Source: Streptococcus danieliae (GTDB taxonomy: Bacteria; Bacillota; Bacilli; Lactobacillales; Streptococcaceae). Taken from it: 46,977 nucleotides of DNA. Of the stretch, positions 10,410-17,911 are shown one piece after another. The stretch is from positions 1 through 46,977 of the forward strand of contig NZ_JACBXX010000132.1 of the NCBI RefSeq assembly GCF_013415245.1, written 5' to 3'. A model generated the notes under the pieces. The model was not told where the DNA came from and ran no database searches. It was given only the letters and a program-made list of their open reading frames with translations. The translations under genes were made by a program, and so were the position numbers. Numbering within the stretch: position 1 is the first letter of the stretch; each line of letters starts with the position of its first letter.

Positions 10410-11096
10410 CTAGTCCTCCAATTTGTAGCCTAATCCCCAAACGGTAGTGATTTTTGGAGTCAATGGGGTACTGTATTTAGCTAAATCTTGTCTGAGAGCG
10501 TGGATATGGACATTGAGTGTATTGGTATCTTGGAGATAGTCTTCATCCCAGATTTTTTCATAGAGTTCAGACTTGGAAAAGACTCGTTGCTTTTGACTGG
10601 CCAAAAGCCATAGAAGGTTAAATGCCTTATTGGTCAAGTCTAGGCTATGTTGGTTAACCTGGGCTTCACGTCTGGTGTGGTTGAGCATTAAGTCCCCGAT
10701 TTGAATGCTGTCTGAAGGATCTGTTTTGCCATAAATCCGCTTTAGGATATTGGTAACTCGTAAGACGAGCTCTCGTGGACTAAAGGGCTTGGTGATGAAG
10801 TCGTCTGCCCCAATACTAAGCGAGTAGATTTTATCCATTTCGGCCATTTTAGCTGTGATAAAAAGAAAGCCTTGATCTTCTTTGTCCTGCAACACTTCAG
10901 AAATAAAATCATACCCATCCATTTCGGGCATCATGATGTCGCTAATAATGAGATCGATTGGATGCTGCCGATAAAGTTTGAGTGCTTCCTGTCCGTTGTT
11001 GGCTGTGTGAACCTGATAGCCTGCTTGTATGAGGTAGCGCCGATTAATGTCGATAATCTGAGGTTCATCGTCGACTAAGAGGATTGTGTAGTTCAT
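10410..11096 (-). CDS. OmpR-family response regulator (SaeR-like)
   Basis: 228 residues starting at ATG 11096 (MNYTILLVDDE). The longer upstream frame to 11177 lacks a ribosome binding site, whereas AAAGGA precedes 11096. The receiver domain has acidic DD at 9-10, phospho-acceptor D53 in ISDIMMPEMDG, and the TKPF lysine. A winged-helix DNA-binding domain follows, ending TVWGLGYKLED. It is transcribed with the kinase. Four 11-bp-spaced direct repeats upstream of the neighbouring adhesin are a plausible binding site for an OmpR-type dimer. Confidence 0.9.
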   Translation of the reverse strand: MNYTILLVDDEPQIIDINRRYLIQAGYQVHTANNGQEALKLYRQHPIDLIISDIMMPEMDGYDFISEVLQDKEDQGFLFITAKMAEMDKIYSLSIGADDFITKPFSPRELVLRVTNILKRIYGKTDPSDSIQIGDLMLNHTRREAQVNQHSLDLTNKAFNLLWLLASQKQRVFSKSELYEKIWDEDYLQDTNTLNVHIHALRQDLAKYSTPLTPKITTVWGLGYKLED

Positions 11097-11203
11097 GAGG
11101 ATCCTTTCTAGAGTGTCGGGAAATAAATATTGAAAAAGTGCTATACTTATTTTTAGTATAACACTTTTCGATATCATTCTTGAAAGGCAGCTTTTCTCTA
11201 AGA

Positions 11204-12685
11204 TTAGTCTTCTTTTTTAGGATGTTTCATCAGTCCTAGGCCTGCAAAAAGGCTTAAAAGTCCCATGAGTCCCAGAGTAGCCGATTCTTTGTGTCCCGTT
11301 TCTGGTAGTTTTTTTACCTTAGAAGAGGTCATGGATTTCATGGGCATAGGATGGTCCGTAGACATAGACATGGAAGTTGCGGCTTGCTTCATCATCGGAG
11401 CTCCCTTGTCCATTTTCATTTGTTCCATCTTACTCTGATTCATTCGATCCATTTGTGGTTTATCGGACATATCCATTTTTTCCTTGGCTGCCAAGGAAAG
11501 CTGGACTTCTTTTTGAGCTAAGACTAGATTCATATCGCTCTTTCCATCTGTGGATCCGTACAGGACAATGGTTCCACTGACCATATTTGTTTGATTTTTT
11601 TGGAGAAAAGCAAGAAGGTCTTTCCCCATCAACCCTTTACCGGCTCCAGATAAGGCAAAGGTATAGAAATATTTTCCAGTCGGTAAGTTGTGGGCGATGG
11701 TTAAGGTCGGATGCATAGCAGATCCATTGTGAGACCACGGTGCCTTGTCAGCTGCTTTAAGAAGAAGGCGTGTCAGCATCCCATCGCCTCCAAAGGCTTC
11801 AAGAGGGATTACCTGGTTTACTCCAGCTAAGAAAGGTCCATCGACATTTGCGTGTTCCAGATAGTCGAGTGGTAGCTGAACGTGCTCTTTCGTATTGTTT
11901 TGGAGAAACTTACGGAAATCGTCTGGAGTGAGAACAGGATGGAAGCTGAGTTGAACCTGTTGACTGGCAATGATGTTGCTCAAGTCAGCCATTCCGTTGG
12001 TGGAACCATAGACGGTCACACGACCTTGGTAGTTTCTATTTGGGTTCATTTGGAGCTCTTTCAGCAGCTCAGCTCCCATTTTATTTTTGACTTCCCCATC
12101 TAAATCAAAGGAGTAAAAATAGTGATTAGCTGCCAGCTTATTGACAGGAGCCAGTGCAGGGTGCATAGCAGTCCCATTATCAGACCAAGGAGCGGCGTCT
12201 GAGGACTGCAGTAAAAGTCGCGTTAACATGCCGTCGCCACCGAAGGCCTCATAAGGAATAACTTGGTTGACACCTGCTGTAAAGGGACCGGGATGGTTGG
12301 CTGCTTTGAGGTAGGTCTCTGGTACTGAGACTTCTTGCTTGATAGCCGAGGTAACAGAGGTGGCCACCTCAGACTCACTAGCCATGTCGGTTACAGGAGG
12401 ATTGTTTAGAGGCATGGTAACTTCTGTTTCAACAGGAACTTTCGGTTGAACTGCGGAGGAAACGCTCTGGTCAGCCTTAGGTTCTTCAAAATGAGCTGAA
12501 GCGACTTCTTGTTTTTCAGTAGACTGGCTAATGGTTTCCATTCCAGGAGTTAGTTCATCCGCTTGTACTTGAGGAGCTTGCCCTAATAGAAAAAAAGCGC
12601 CATTGGCAACGACGACCGACACCAATCCAACTTTAGCACGACGGAGAGACCAGGTTTTAAAGTCCTTTTTACTTGCTTGAGACAT
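11204..12685 (-). CDS. LPXTG-anchored SSURE-repeat adhesin with Met-rich linker
   Basis: 493 residues. A YSIRK-like signal peptide (WSLRRAKVGLVSVVVANGA, about 12-30) is probably cleaved after VQA-D near 42. Two SSURE repeats follow (about 121-248 and 271-400), each with GPFxAGVNQVIP, FGGDGMLTRLLL, APWSxNG and VxVYGSTxG blocks; SSURE modules bind fibronectin in PavB/PfbA-type proteins. A 50-residue Met-rich segment (401-452, 14 Met) precedes LPETG (460-464), a hydrophobic helix and a basic tail, so sortase A should anchor it. It lies next to a two-component system that probably controls it. A close gene pair exists in Streptococcus gordonii, by recollection only. Confidence 0.9.
   Translation of the reverse strand: MSQASKKDFKTWSLRRAKVGLVSVVVANGAFFLLGQAPQVQADELTPGMETISQSTEKQEVASAHFEEPKADQSVSSAVQPKVPVETEVTMPLNNPPVTDMASESEVATSVTSAIKQEVSVPETYLKAANHPGPFTAGVNQVIPYEAFGGDGMLTRLLLQSSDAAPWSDNGTAMHPALAPVNKLAANHYFYSFDLDGEVKNKMGAELLKELQMNPNRNYQGRVTVYGSTNGMADLSNIIASQQVQLSFHPVLTPDDFRKFLQNNTKEHVQLPLDYLEHANVDGPFLAGVNQVIPLEAFGGDGMLTRLLLKAADKAPWSHNGSAMHPTLTIAHNLPTGKYFYTFALSGAGKGLMGKDLLAFLQKNQTNMVSGTIVLYGSTDGKSDMNLVLAQKEVQLSLAAKEKMDMSDKPQMDRMNQSKMEQMKMDKGAPMMKQAATSMSMSTDHPMPMKSMTSSKVKKLPETGHKESATLGLMGLLSLFAGLGLMKHPKKED
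11330..11485 (-). other. Methionine-rich wall-proximal segment of the adhesin
   Basis: Residues 401-452 contain 14 methionines, many in MxM, MxxM or MM spacing (for example MKM, MSMS, MPMKSM), together with one histidine. It sits between SSURE repeat 2 and LPETG, where streptococcal adhesins normally carry Pro/Ser/Thr-rich linkers. Confidence 0.85.
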
Positions 12686-12720
12686 AGGTTATGTACCTCT
12701 TTTCTTTTAATTCTATAGTT

Positions 12721-12774
12721 AGTATAGAATACTTGTCTTAAGCAATTGTAAGCTCTTTCTTAAATAATTCTTAA
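12721..12774 (-). promoter_or_regulatory. Adhesin promoter with four 11-bp-phased direct repeats
   Basis: Seven-base elements on the plus strand at 12735-12741 (GTCTTAA), 12746-12752 (TTGTAAG), 12757-12763 and 12768-12774 (both TTCTTAA), spaced exactly 11 bp. On the minus strand these read TTAAGAA, TTAAGAA, CTTACAA and TTAAGAC, ending 8 bp upstream of a candidate -10 TATACT (complement of 12721-12726). No good -35 exists, as expected for an activated promoter. This fits an OmpR-type activator such as the neighbouring response regulator. Confidence 0.65.
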
Positions 12775-12798
12775 TTGTTGCGTCTTTTTCCAAAATAA

Positions 12799-12829
12799 AA
12801 ATAGGTTGGGCTTAAGTTCCAACCTATTT
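12799..12829 (-). terminator. Terminator downstream of ybaB
   Basis: Arms AAATAGGTTGG (12799-12809) and CCAACCTATTT (12819-12829). On the minus strand it is followed by TTTTATTTTG. It lies about 70 bases after the ybaB stop; nothing is recognised in the bases between. Confidence 0.8.
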
Positions 12830-12897
12830 GTTTTGGGAAGCTATAATTTTTTACGTTTGCGTTTTGTAAGCAGGCTTCCTGTTCTGTTGCTCCAGGA

Positions 12898-13197
12898 TTA
12901 AAACGGTAACTTCCCGGCAAGGGCTCCCATGGTTTTTTGGGTTTCCTGGTCGATTTTTTCGAGAGCTTTATTGACGGCTTGAGCTGTCATGTCTGCAAGA
13001 GTTTCGAGGTCGTCTGGATCGACAACGGCAGGGTTGAAAGTGATAGCTTTCACCTTACGGTCTCCGGAGAGGGTGGCTGTGACCAAGTCTTGGGCAGAAG
13101 CACCGGTGAAGTCTTTAGCGGCTAGCTCAGCTTGTTTTTTCTCCATGTCTTTCTGCATTTTTTGAGCTTGCTTCATAATATTTTGCATATTCATCAT
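12898..13197 (-). CDS. YbaB/EbfC nucleoid-associated protein
   Basis: 99 residues. The N-terminus [24 protein letters not shown] and the [18 protein letters not shown] segment are typical of the YbaB/EbfC DNA-binding family, which forms dimers on the nucleoid. The start has two adjacent ATGs after an AAGGAAG site. Monocistronic, with an extended -10 promoter at about 13300 and a terminator. Biological role in streptococci not well defined. Confidence 0.9.
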   Translation of the reverse strand: MMNMQNIMKQAQKMQKDMEKKQAELAAKDFTGASAQDLVTATLSGDRKVKAITFNPAVVDPDDLETLADMTAQAVNKALEKIDQETQKTMGALAGKLPF

Positions 13198-13299
13198 AAG
13201 TGTTATTCTTCCTTTCTGATCAAGGGACTTCCCTTGGGGTGTGGAGAGTGTCTGTTAAGCTTCGATTGGACTTAGAGGAAGCTTTTCATCACTGTTTCA

Positions 13300-13308
13300 A
13301 TTATAGCA
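13300..13308 (-). promoter_or_regulatory. Extended -10 promoter of ybaB
   Basis: The complement of 13300-13308 reads TGCTATAAT, a consensus extended -10 element. The leader of about 95 bases contains the small palindrome CAAGGGACTTCCCTTG (13221-13236). Confidence 0.6.
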
Positions 13309-13367
13309 CGATTTTAGGTCTAGTGATAGAATGACTGTGCTTCCAATTTCCCAAAAAACTGCCCAAG

Positions 13368-13412
13368 GACCAGTCAACTCTTTTGGACTACGAGTAAGTT
13401 GGTTGGTCTTTT
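13368..13412 (+). terminator. Orphan terminator-like hairpin in the ybaB-nox gap
   Basis: Arms GACCAGTCAACT (13368-13379) and AGTTGGTTGGTC (13397-13408) pair over all 12 bases with two G-U wobbles, followed by TTTTGTC. No plus-strand gene precedes it within the 13198-13615 gap, so what it terminates is unclear; a read-through barrier or a small RNA are options. The remainder of the gap carries nox promoter sequences (for example TATAAT near 13492) but no gene. Confidence 0.6.
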
Positions 13413-13615
13413 GTCTAGTGATGGGAATTCGGATTAAAAAAAGTAAGGGATTTCACCTCTTCGATGCTTAGAATTTGTTAAAAAAGCAGTATAATAAGAA
13501 TAAGGAATAAATCGCCGTTTGAGCGATCAAATAGGATCGAAAATTTCCGAGCTAATCCTTTGTGATTCTTTGAACATTTGAGTAAAATAGAAGTAAAGTA
13601 AGAAAGGATACGACT

Positions 13616-14983
13616 ATGTCAAAGAAAAAAGTTGTTATTGTTGGGGCCTCTCACGGGGGTCATGAATCCGCTATCCGTATTTTGGATAAGTATGAAAATG
13701 TAGATGTAACCATCTATGAAGCAGGGGACTTTGTTTCCTTCATGTCTTGTGGAATGGAGCTTTTCCTAGAAGGAAAAACAATCGGTCAAGACTACGTGCG
13801 GAACTTCTCACCTGAAGAATTGGAAAGCCGTGGCGGACGTGTGGTCAATAACCATCAAGTGACAGCCATTCAGCCAGAAGCAAAAACCATTACAGTGAAA
13901 AACTTGGTGGCAGGTGCTGAAGAAACAGTGGCTTATGACAAATTGATCCTTAGCGTTGGGGTTGAATCCATTGAGTTGAACTTGCCTGGTAAGGATTTGG
14001 AAAACATCTACTTGATGCACGGTTACGACTGGGCAAGCAAGATCAATGCGGCACAGCAAGATGACAGCATCCAAAATGTAGTAGTAATCGGTTCTGGTTA
14101 TATCGGAGTTGAAGCGACACAAGTCTTCACCAAGGCTGGTAAATCTGTAACCCTTATCGATATGCTAGAGCGTCCATTGGGTAACTACCTCAATGCAGAG
14201 TCTACAGAGATTTTGGAACAAGCCTTTGTGAATGCTGGAGTAAACTTGCACATGGGTGCAAGTGTGGAAGCCTTCTTGGGTGAAGGACGTGTGCAGGCTG
14301 TGAAGACTGATAAGGCTGAAATCCCAGCTGATCTTGTTATTGTGGCTGTTGGGGTTTACCCAAATACAGCTTGGTTGCAAGGTCTTGTAGCTTTGGATGA
14401 GCGTGGCTACATCAAGACAGACGCTTACTTGCGGACAAATGTTAAAGATGTGTATGCGGTTGGAGATGCAACCTTGCAACCATCAATTCCTGCGAATCAG
14501 TCCTTGCCGATTGCACTGGCAACGACAACTCGTCGTTCAGCCTTCTACCTAGCAAGTACCTTGTTTGATGAGCAACCTGCGCGTGCTTACAAGGGAGTTG
14601 TTGGTTCTTCTGCTTTGGGAATCTTCGGCTACCAGTTCGCGACTTCAGGTTTGAACCAGTACACTGCGGGTCGTATCGGTTTGGACTTTGAAACAAGTTT
14701 CTATGCGGATCGTGTTCGTCCAGCCTACATTCCTGAAAGTGACAACCCAGAAGTCTTTGTGAGCTTGACCTTCCACCCACGGACTCATCAAATCCTTGGT
14801 GGTTCTGTTCTATCTCAAGCGGATGTGACAGCTCAAGGAAATGTTTTGTCTCTGGCGATTGCACAGAAATTGACCTTGGAAGATTTGGCAGAAGCTGATT
14901 TCTTCTTCCAACCTGGCTTTGACCGTCAATGGAGCTTGTTGAACCTCGCTGCTCAAGATGCTTTGGGCTATAGCCGCTTTTAA
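13616..14983 (+). CDS. nox: H2O-forming NADH oxidase
   Basis: 455 residues of the pyridine nucleotide-disulfide oxidoreductase family. The FAD-binding GASHGGHESA motif is at the N-terminus, and the single redox cysteine is in SFMSCGM (C45), the residue that forms the sulfenic acid in water-producing Nox enzymes. The NAD-binding VVIGSGYIGVEA motif is near 160 and the second FAD motif VYAVGDATL near 283. It regenerates NAD+ while reducing O2 to water. AAAGGAT ribosome binding site; single gene with terminator; aquaglyceroporin gene next. Rex control is plausible, but no clear Rex box was found. Confidence 0.94.
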   Translation: MSKKKVVIVGASHGGHESAIRILDKYENVDVTIYEAGDFVSFMSCGMELFLEGKTIGQDYVRNFSPEELESRGGRVVNNHQVTAIQPEAKTITVKNLVAGAEETVAYDKLILSVGVESIELNLPGKDLENIYLMHGYDWASKINAAQQDDSIQNVVVIGSGYIGVEATQVFTKAGKSVTLIDMLERPLGNYLNAESTEILEQAFVNAGVNLHMGASVEAFLGEGRVQAVKTDKAEIPADLVIVAVGVYPNTAWLQGLVALDERGYIKTDAYLRTNVKDVYAVGDATLQPSIPANQSLPIALATTTRRSAFYLASTLFDEQPARAYKGVVGSSALGIFGYQFATSGLNQYTAGRIGLDFETSFYADRVRPAYIPESDNPEVFVSLTFHPRTHQILGGSVLSQADVTAQGNVLSLAIAQKLTLEDLAEADFFFQPGFDRQWSLLNLAAQDALGYSRF

Positions 14984-14990
14984 TTTACCG

Positions 14991-15021
14991 CCAGTTAGGG
15001 AGTTCCCTAGCTGGTTTTTTT
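14991..15021 (+). terminator. Terminator of nox
   Basis: Arms CCAGTTAGGGA (14991-15001) and TCCCTAGCTGG (15004-15014), followed by seven Ts. Confidence 0.9.
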
Positions 15022-15036
15022 AACTTTGAGAAAAAC

Positions 15037-15065
15037 TTTACATTTATGGGGAGTCTTGTTATAAT
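15037..15065 (+). promoter_or_regulatory. Promoter of the aquaglyceroporin gene
   Basis: TTTACA (15037-15042), 17-bp spacer, TATAAT (15060-15065), about 40 bases before the ATG. Confidence 0.85.
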
Positions 15066-15104
15066 CATCAAGTATTAAAAAATGAAAAAAGGAGATACAG
15101 TACA

Positions 15105-15950
15105 ATGGATGTAACTTGGGGTGTAAAGTACCTTACTGAGTTTATTGCGACAGCCTTTCTACTTGTTTTGGGAAACGGTGCCGTTGCTAACGTTGATTTG
15201 AAAGGAACCAAAGGAAATAGTTCTGGTTGGGTTGTGATTGCCTTGGGCTACGGTTTGGCGGTTATGATGCCAGCGATGATGTTTGGAAATGTTTCTGGAA
15301 ACCACATCAACCCTGCTTTCACACTTGGTCTTGCAGTTAGCGGCCTATTCCCATGGGCTCACGTAGCACCATACATCTTGGCTCAAGTACTTGGAGCGAT
15401 GTTTGGTCAGTTGTTGGTGGTTGTAGCCTACAATCCTTACTTCAAGAAAACAACGAATCCAAATGCCGTTCTTGGTTCTTTCTCAACCATTTCAGCTTTG
15501 GATGATGGCACAAAAGAATCTCAAAAAGCTTCCATGATTAATGGTTTTGTGAATGAGTTTGTTGGATCCTTTGTTCTTTTCTTCGGTGCTTTGGCGCTTA
15601 CAAAGAATTTCTTTGGTGCCGAGTTGGTTGGTAAGCTAGTGGATAGTGGTTTTGACCAAACAATGGCTGAAACAGCCGCAAGTCCTTATACAGCTGGCAG
15701 CTTGGCAGTGGCTCACATTGCTATTGGATTCCTTGTAATGGCCTTGGTTGCTGCGCTTGGAGGTCCTACTGGTCCAGCCTTGAACCCAGCTCGTGATTTG
15801 GGTCCACGTATCTTGCACTTCCTCTTACCAACAAGTGTTCTTGGTGAAGCCAAAAAAGACTCCAAATGGTGGTATGCATGGGTACCAGTGGTAGCGCCAA
15901 TCTTGGCATCTATTGTTGCCGTTGCTGTATTCAAAATGATTTATCTATAA
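15105..15950 (+). CDS. MIP-family aquaglyceroporin (GlpF-like)
   Basis: 281 residues, six transmembrane helices and two half-helices. NPA motifs are GNHINPAFT (about 66-73) and GPALNPARDLG (about 222-232). The Asp after the second NPAR is the hallmark of glycerol-facilitator-type channels rather than strict aquaporins. It should pass glycerol, water and possibly H2O2 or other small solutes across the membrane. It has its own consensus promoter and terminator. The position right after nox suggests a link to oxygen or peroxide handling, since peroxide-conducting streptococcal aquaporins are known; substrate here is inference. Confidence 0.9.
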   Translation: MDVTWGVKYLTEFIATAFLLVLGNGAVANVDLKGTKGNSSGWVVIALGYGLAVMMPAMMFGNVSGNHINPAFTLGLAVSGLFPWAHVAPYILAQVLGAMFGQLLVVVAYNPYFKKTTNPNAVLGSFSTISALDDGTKESQKASMINGFVNEFVGSFVLFFGALALTKNFFGAELVGKLVDSGFDQTMAETAASPYTAGSLAVAHIAIGFLVMALVAALGGPTGPALNPARDLGPRILHFLLPTSVLGEAKKDSKWWYAWVPVVAPILASIVAVAVFKMIYL

Positions 15951-15956
15951 GACGAT

Positions 15957-15989
15957 AAGGCTGTGTGGATTTGCTTCCCACAGCTTTTT
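15957..15989 (+). terminator. Terminator of the aquaglyceroporin gene
   Basis: GCTGTGTGG / CCCACAGC hairpin (15960-15984) followed by five Ts. Confidence 0.8.
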
Positions 15990-16065
15990 GTCTGCCTTTT
16001 TATAGTATTGCTTGTCTTTTTCTTATTTTTCTTTTAAAATAACAAGAGTTATTGTGGAGGAAATG

Positions 16066-16800
16066 ATGAGTAAAGATAGGCTTGTACCCGTACTAAAAAC
16101 AAATAATCGTCGTTTAAATTTTGACTTTTATGTGGAACAAATTGGCTTCACGGTCTTGTTAGAAGACGCCGGAGTTGCCAGCTTAGGGGATGCGCAAAAA
16201 GCGCTCTGTCTAGAAATCGAAGAGTTACCTGCCAACCGAGCTTTCCAGCCGCAAGGGAAGAAGAAGCTGGATCTTATGGTTTTTCGTGTGAACAGCCCGG
16301 AATCGGTAGAAGCAGGTTTGGCTCGTGGTTTGCAATTCGATGCTCTGTATCAGGGACCAAAGGGCTGGGCTTATTTGGCGACCTCTCCTGAAGGGGATCG
16401 AGTGCTGGTTCACTCGGAAGAGTCGGTAGCTGCTCTCAATTTGGTTGATCCAGCTGACTACCCAGCTAGCTTTCAGGCGGGTCACCTCAAACTGGATCAG
16501 GTGGAATTGGAAGAATTGCGTCTCCATGTTTCCGACAAAGAAGGCTCCAAGGCTCATTACCAACGGATTCAGTGGCCGGCAAACTTGGTCTTTACAGAGG
16601 CAGAAAGCGACTATCTACAAGCAGAAGCTGGGCAAGCCTGGGATCTGTTTCAACTGCGTCTTTTTCAGGTCGATTGGAACCTGGAGCAGCTACAAAAAAA
16701 CTTGGAAGATCAGGAAGTTTTTGTTCCGAAGCGGGGTAACTTCCTCCTGGCAACCGATCCCTATAACCAACTAGAATGGTGGATTCAAGCCTATGCATAA
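16066..16800 (+). CDS. cppA: CppA family protein (C3-degrading proteinase homologue, VOC fold)
   Basis: 244 residues when started at the second of two adjacent ATGs (16066), which is properly spaced from GTGGAGGA; the upstream TTG start at 16012 lacks one. The N-terminal half is a glyoxalase/VOC-like domain (VPVLKTNNRRLNFDFYVEQIGF near residue 6 onward, LYQGPKGWAYLATSPEGDR near 105). The C-terminal half matches the CppA_C layout ending in VFVPKRGNFLLATDP and LEWWIQA. Pneumococcal CppA was reported to degrade complement C3; the mechanism is not evident from sequence and no protease motif is seen. Overlaps the next gene by eight bases. Confidence 0.82.
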   Translation: MSKDRLVPVLKTNNRRLNFDFYVEQIGFTVLLEDAGVASLGDAQKALCLEIEELPANRAFQPQGKKKLDLMVFRVNSPESVEAGLARGLQFDALYQGPKGWAYLATSPEGDRVLVHSEESVAALNLVDPADYPASFQAGHLKLDQVELEELRLHVSDKEGSKAHYQRIQWPANLVFTEAESDYLQAEAGQAWDLFQLRLFQVDWNLEQLQKNLEDQEVFVPKRGNFLLATDPYNQLEWWIQAYA

Positions 16801-17725
16801 GGTGTTAGCGGACAAGGTTCAGGAACAGTTGGACCAGCAGATTTATCCAGGTGCCAGTCTGGCGCTTTATCGGGAGGGACAATGGCAGGAATTTTATGTT
16901 GGCTGGGCTGATCCAGATAGGGAGCTCGCAACCCAGCCGGGTCTGATTTATGATTTGGCCAGTGTCAGCAAGGTTCTAGGGGTTGGAACCCTAGTGCTCC
17001 AAGCCTTAAAAGAAGGTATCCTGGATTTAGAGGATCCTATCCAGAGCCAGCTGCCAGATTTTCGCCATGCCCATTTGCGAATTCTTGATCTCCTCACCCA
17101 TACTTCGGGCCTAGACCCCTACATCCCCAATAGAGACAGCCTTGATCGGGCCGGTTTGACCCAGGCCATGCTACAGTTAGAGCTAGGCCCCGATAAGCGC
17201 TATCTCTATTCCGATGTCAATTACATTTTACTGGGCTTTTACCTGGAAGCTCTTTTGGGAAAAAGTTTAGAGGAATTGATCACTGCCCGTATCTGTGATC
17301 CGCTGAATCTAAGACACACCACTTATGGTCCTTGTCCAGGTGCTGTTCCGACAGTCCGAGGAAATCACACAGGCCAAGTCCATGATCCCAAGGCCCAGGT
17401 CTTGGGTCCTCACACAGGTAGTGCCGGTCTATTTTCAACCATCCCAGATCTTGAGCGTTACCTGGAAAGTCAGTTATTGGAACCTAGTGTGTACTTGGAT
17501 CAAGTCCACGGCTCTGATCCAGCGAACCCCCGCAGTCTGGCCTGGCGCCGCGAAGGGGACTGGTTGGACCACACAGGCTATACCGGAACTTTCCTACTCT
17601 TCAATCGCAAACGACAAGAAGCAGTGATTTTCCTAGCCAATCGAACCTACTGGCAAGACCAACGGGCCAAGTGGATCCAAGACCGAAACGAACTTATGGA
17701 TTTGATTCGTCAAGGAAAGTTTTGA
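16793..17725 (+). CDS. Serine hydrolase of the beta-lactamase/PBP4-like family
   Basis: 310 residues. The catalytic SxxK motif is SVSK (57-60), the YSDVN motif is at 139-143, and an HTGYTG box corresponding to KTG/HTG is near residue 262. No signal peptide is seen, so it is probably cytoplasmic; family members include esterases and D-Ala-D-Ala-acting enzymes rather than true resistance beta-lactamases. Translationally coupled to cppA by an eight-base overlap. Substrate unknown. Confidence 0.85.
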   Translation: MHKVLADKVQEQLDQQIYPGASLALYREGQWQEFYVGWADPDRELATQPGLIYDLASVSKVLGVGTLVLQALKEGILDLEDPIQSQLPDFRHAHLRILDLLTHTSGLDPYIPNRDSLDRAGLTQAMLQLELGPDKRYLYSDVNYILLGFYLEALLGKSLEELITARICDPLNLRHTTYGPCPGAVPTVRGNHTGQVHDPKAQVLGPHTGSAGLFSTIPDLERYLESQLLEPSVYLDQVHGSDPANPRSLAWRREGDWLDHTGYTGTFLLFNRKRQEAVIFLANRTYWQDQRAKWIQDRNELMDLIRQGKF

Positions 17726-17828
17726 TACTCTTTGAAAATCAAAACTATTCGTTGTCAACTCGCTTTGCCGTACGTCTAGTACTGTCTGCAGCTCGTTTCC
17801 TAGACTATTTTTGATTTTCTTTGAGTAT
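17725..17828. repeat. 104-bp MITE-like intergenic repeat, copy 2
   Basis: Terminal inverted repeats of about 20 bp begin ATACTCTTTGAAAATC at 17725 and end at 17828, with 18 of 20 matching. The core (AACTCGCTTTGCCGTACG, then AGTACTGTCTGCAGCTCG) parallels copy 1. The start overlaps the hydrolase stop codon, so the element lies immediately 3' of the gene. BOX-like by its ATACTC ends. Confidence 0.7.
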
Positions 17829-17834
17829 GAGCGT

Positions 17835-17860
17835 AAAGAGCGGCCGGCGACCGCTCTTTT
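17835..17860 (+). terminator. Terminator of the cppA-hydrolase operon
   Basis: AAAGAGCGG (17835-17843) / CCGCTCTTT (17851-17859) plus T, just after the repeat element. Confidence 0.8.
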
Positions 17861-17873
17861 ATATATAGAAAAA

Positions 17874-17898
17874 CCCAGGTTGGAGAATCCAACCTGGG
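17874..17898 (-). terminator. Terminator of pflB
   Basis: Perfect 11-bp arms CCCAGGTTGGA / TCCAACCTGGG with a three-base loop; the minus strand continues with TTTTTCTAT. Confidence 0.9.
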
Positions 17899-17911
17899 GA
17901 GGAGGTGCTGA

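Noticed and set aside
13530-13600. Rex box upstream of nox
   Set aside because: TTTGTGATTCTTTGAACA only partly resembles the TTGTGA/TCACAA palindrome; too weak to annotate.
16793-17725. Beta-lactam resistance gene
   Set aside because: The SxxK family membership alone does not indicate a beta-lactamase; no signal peptide and core-genome context.
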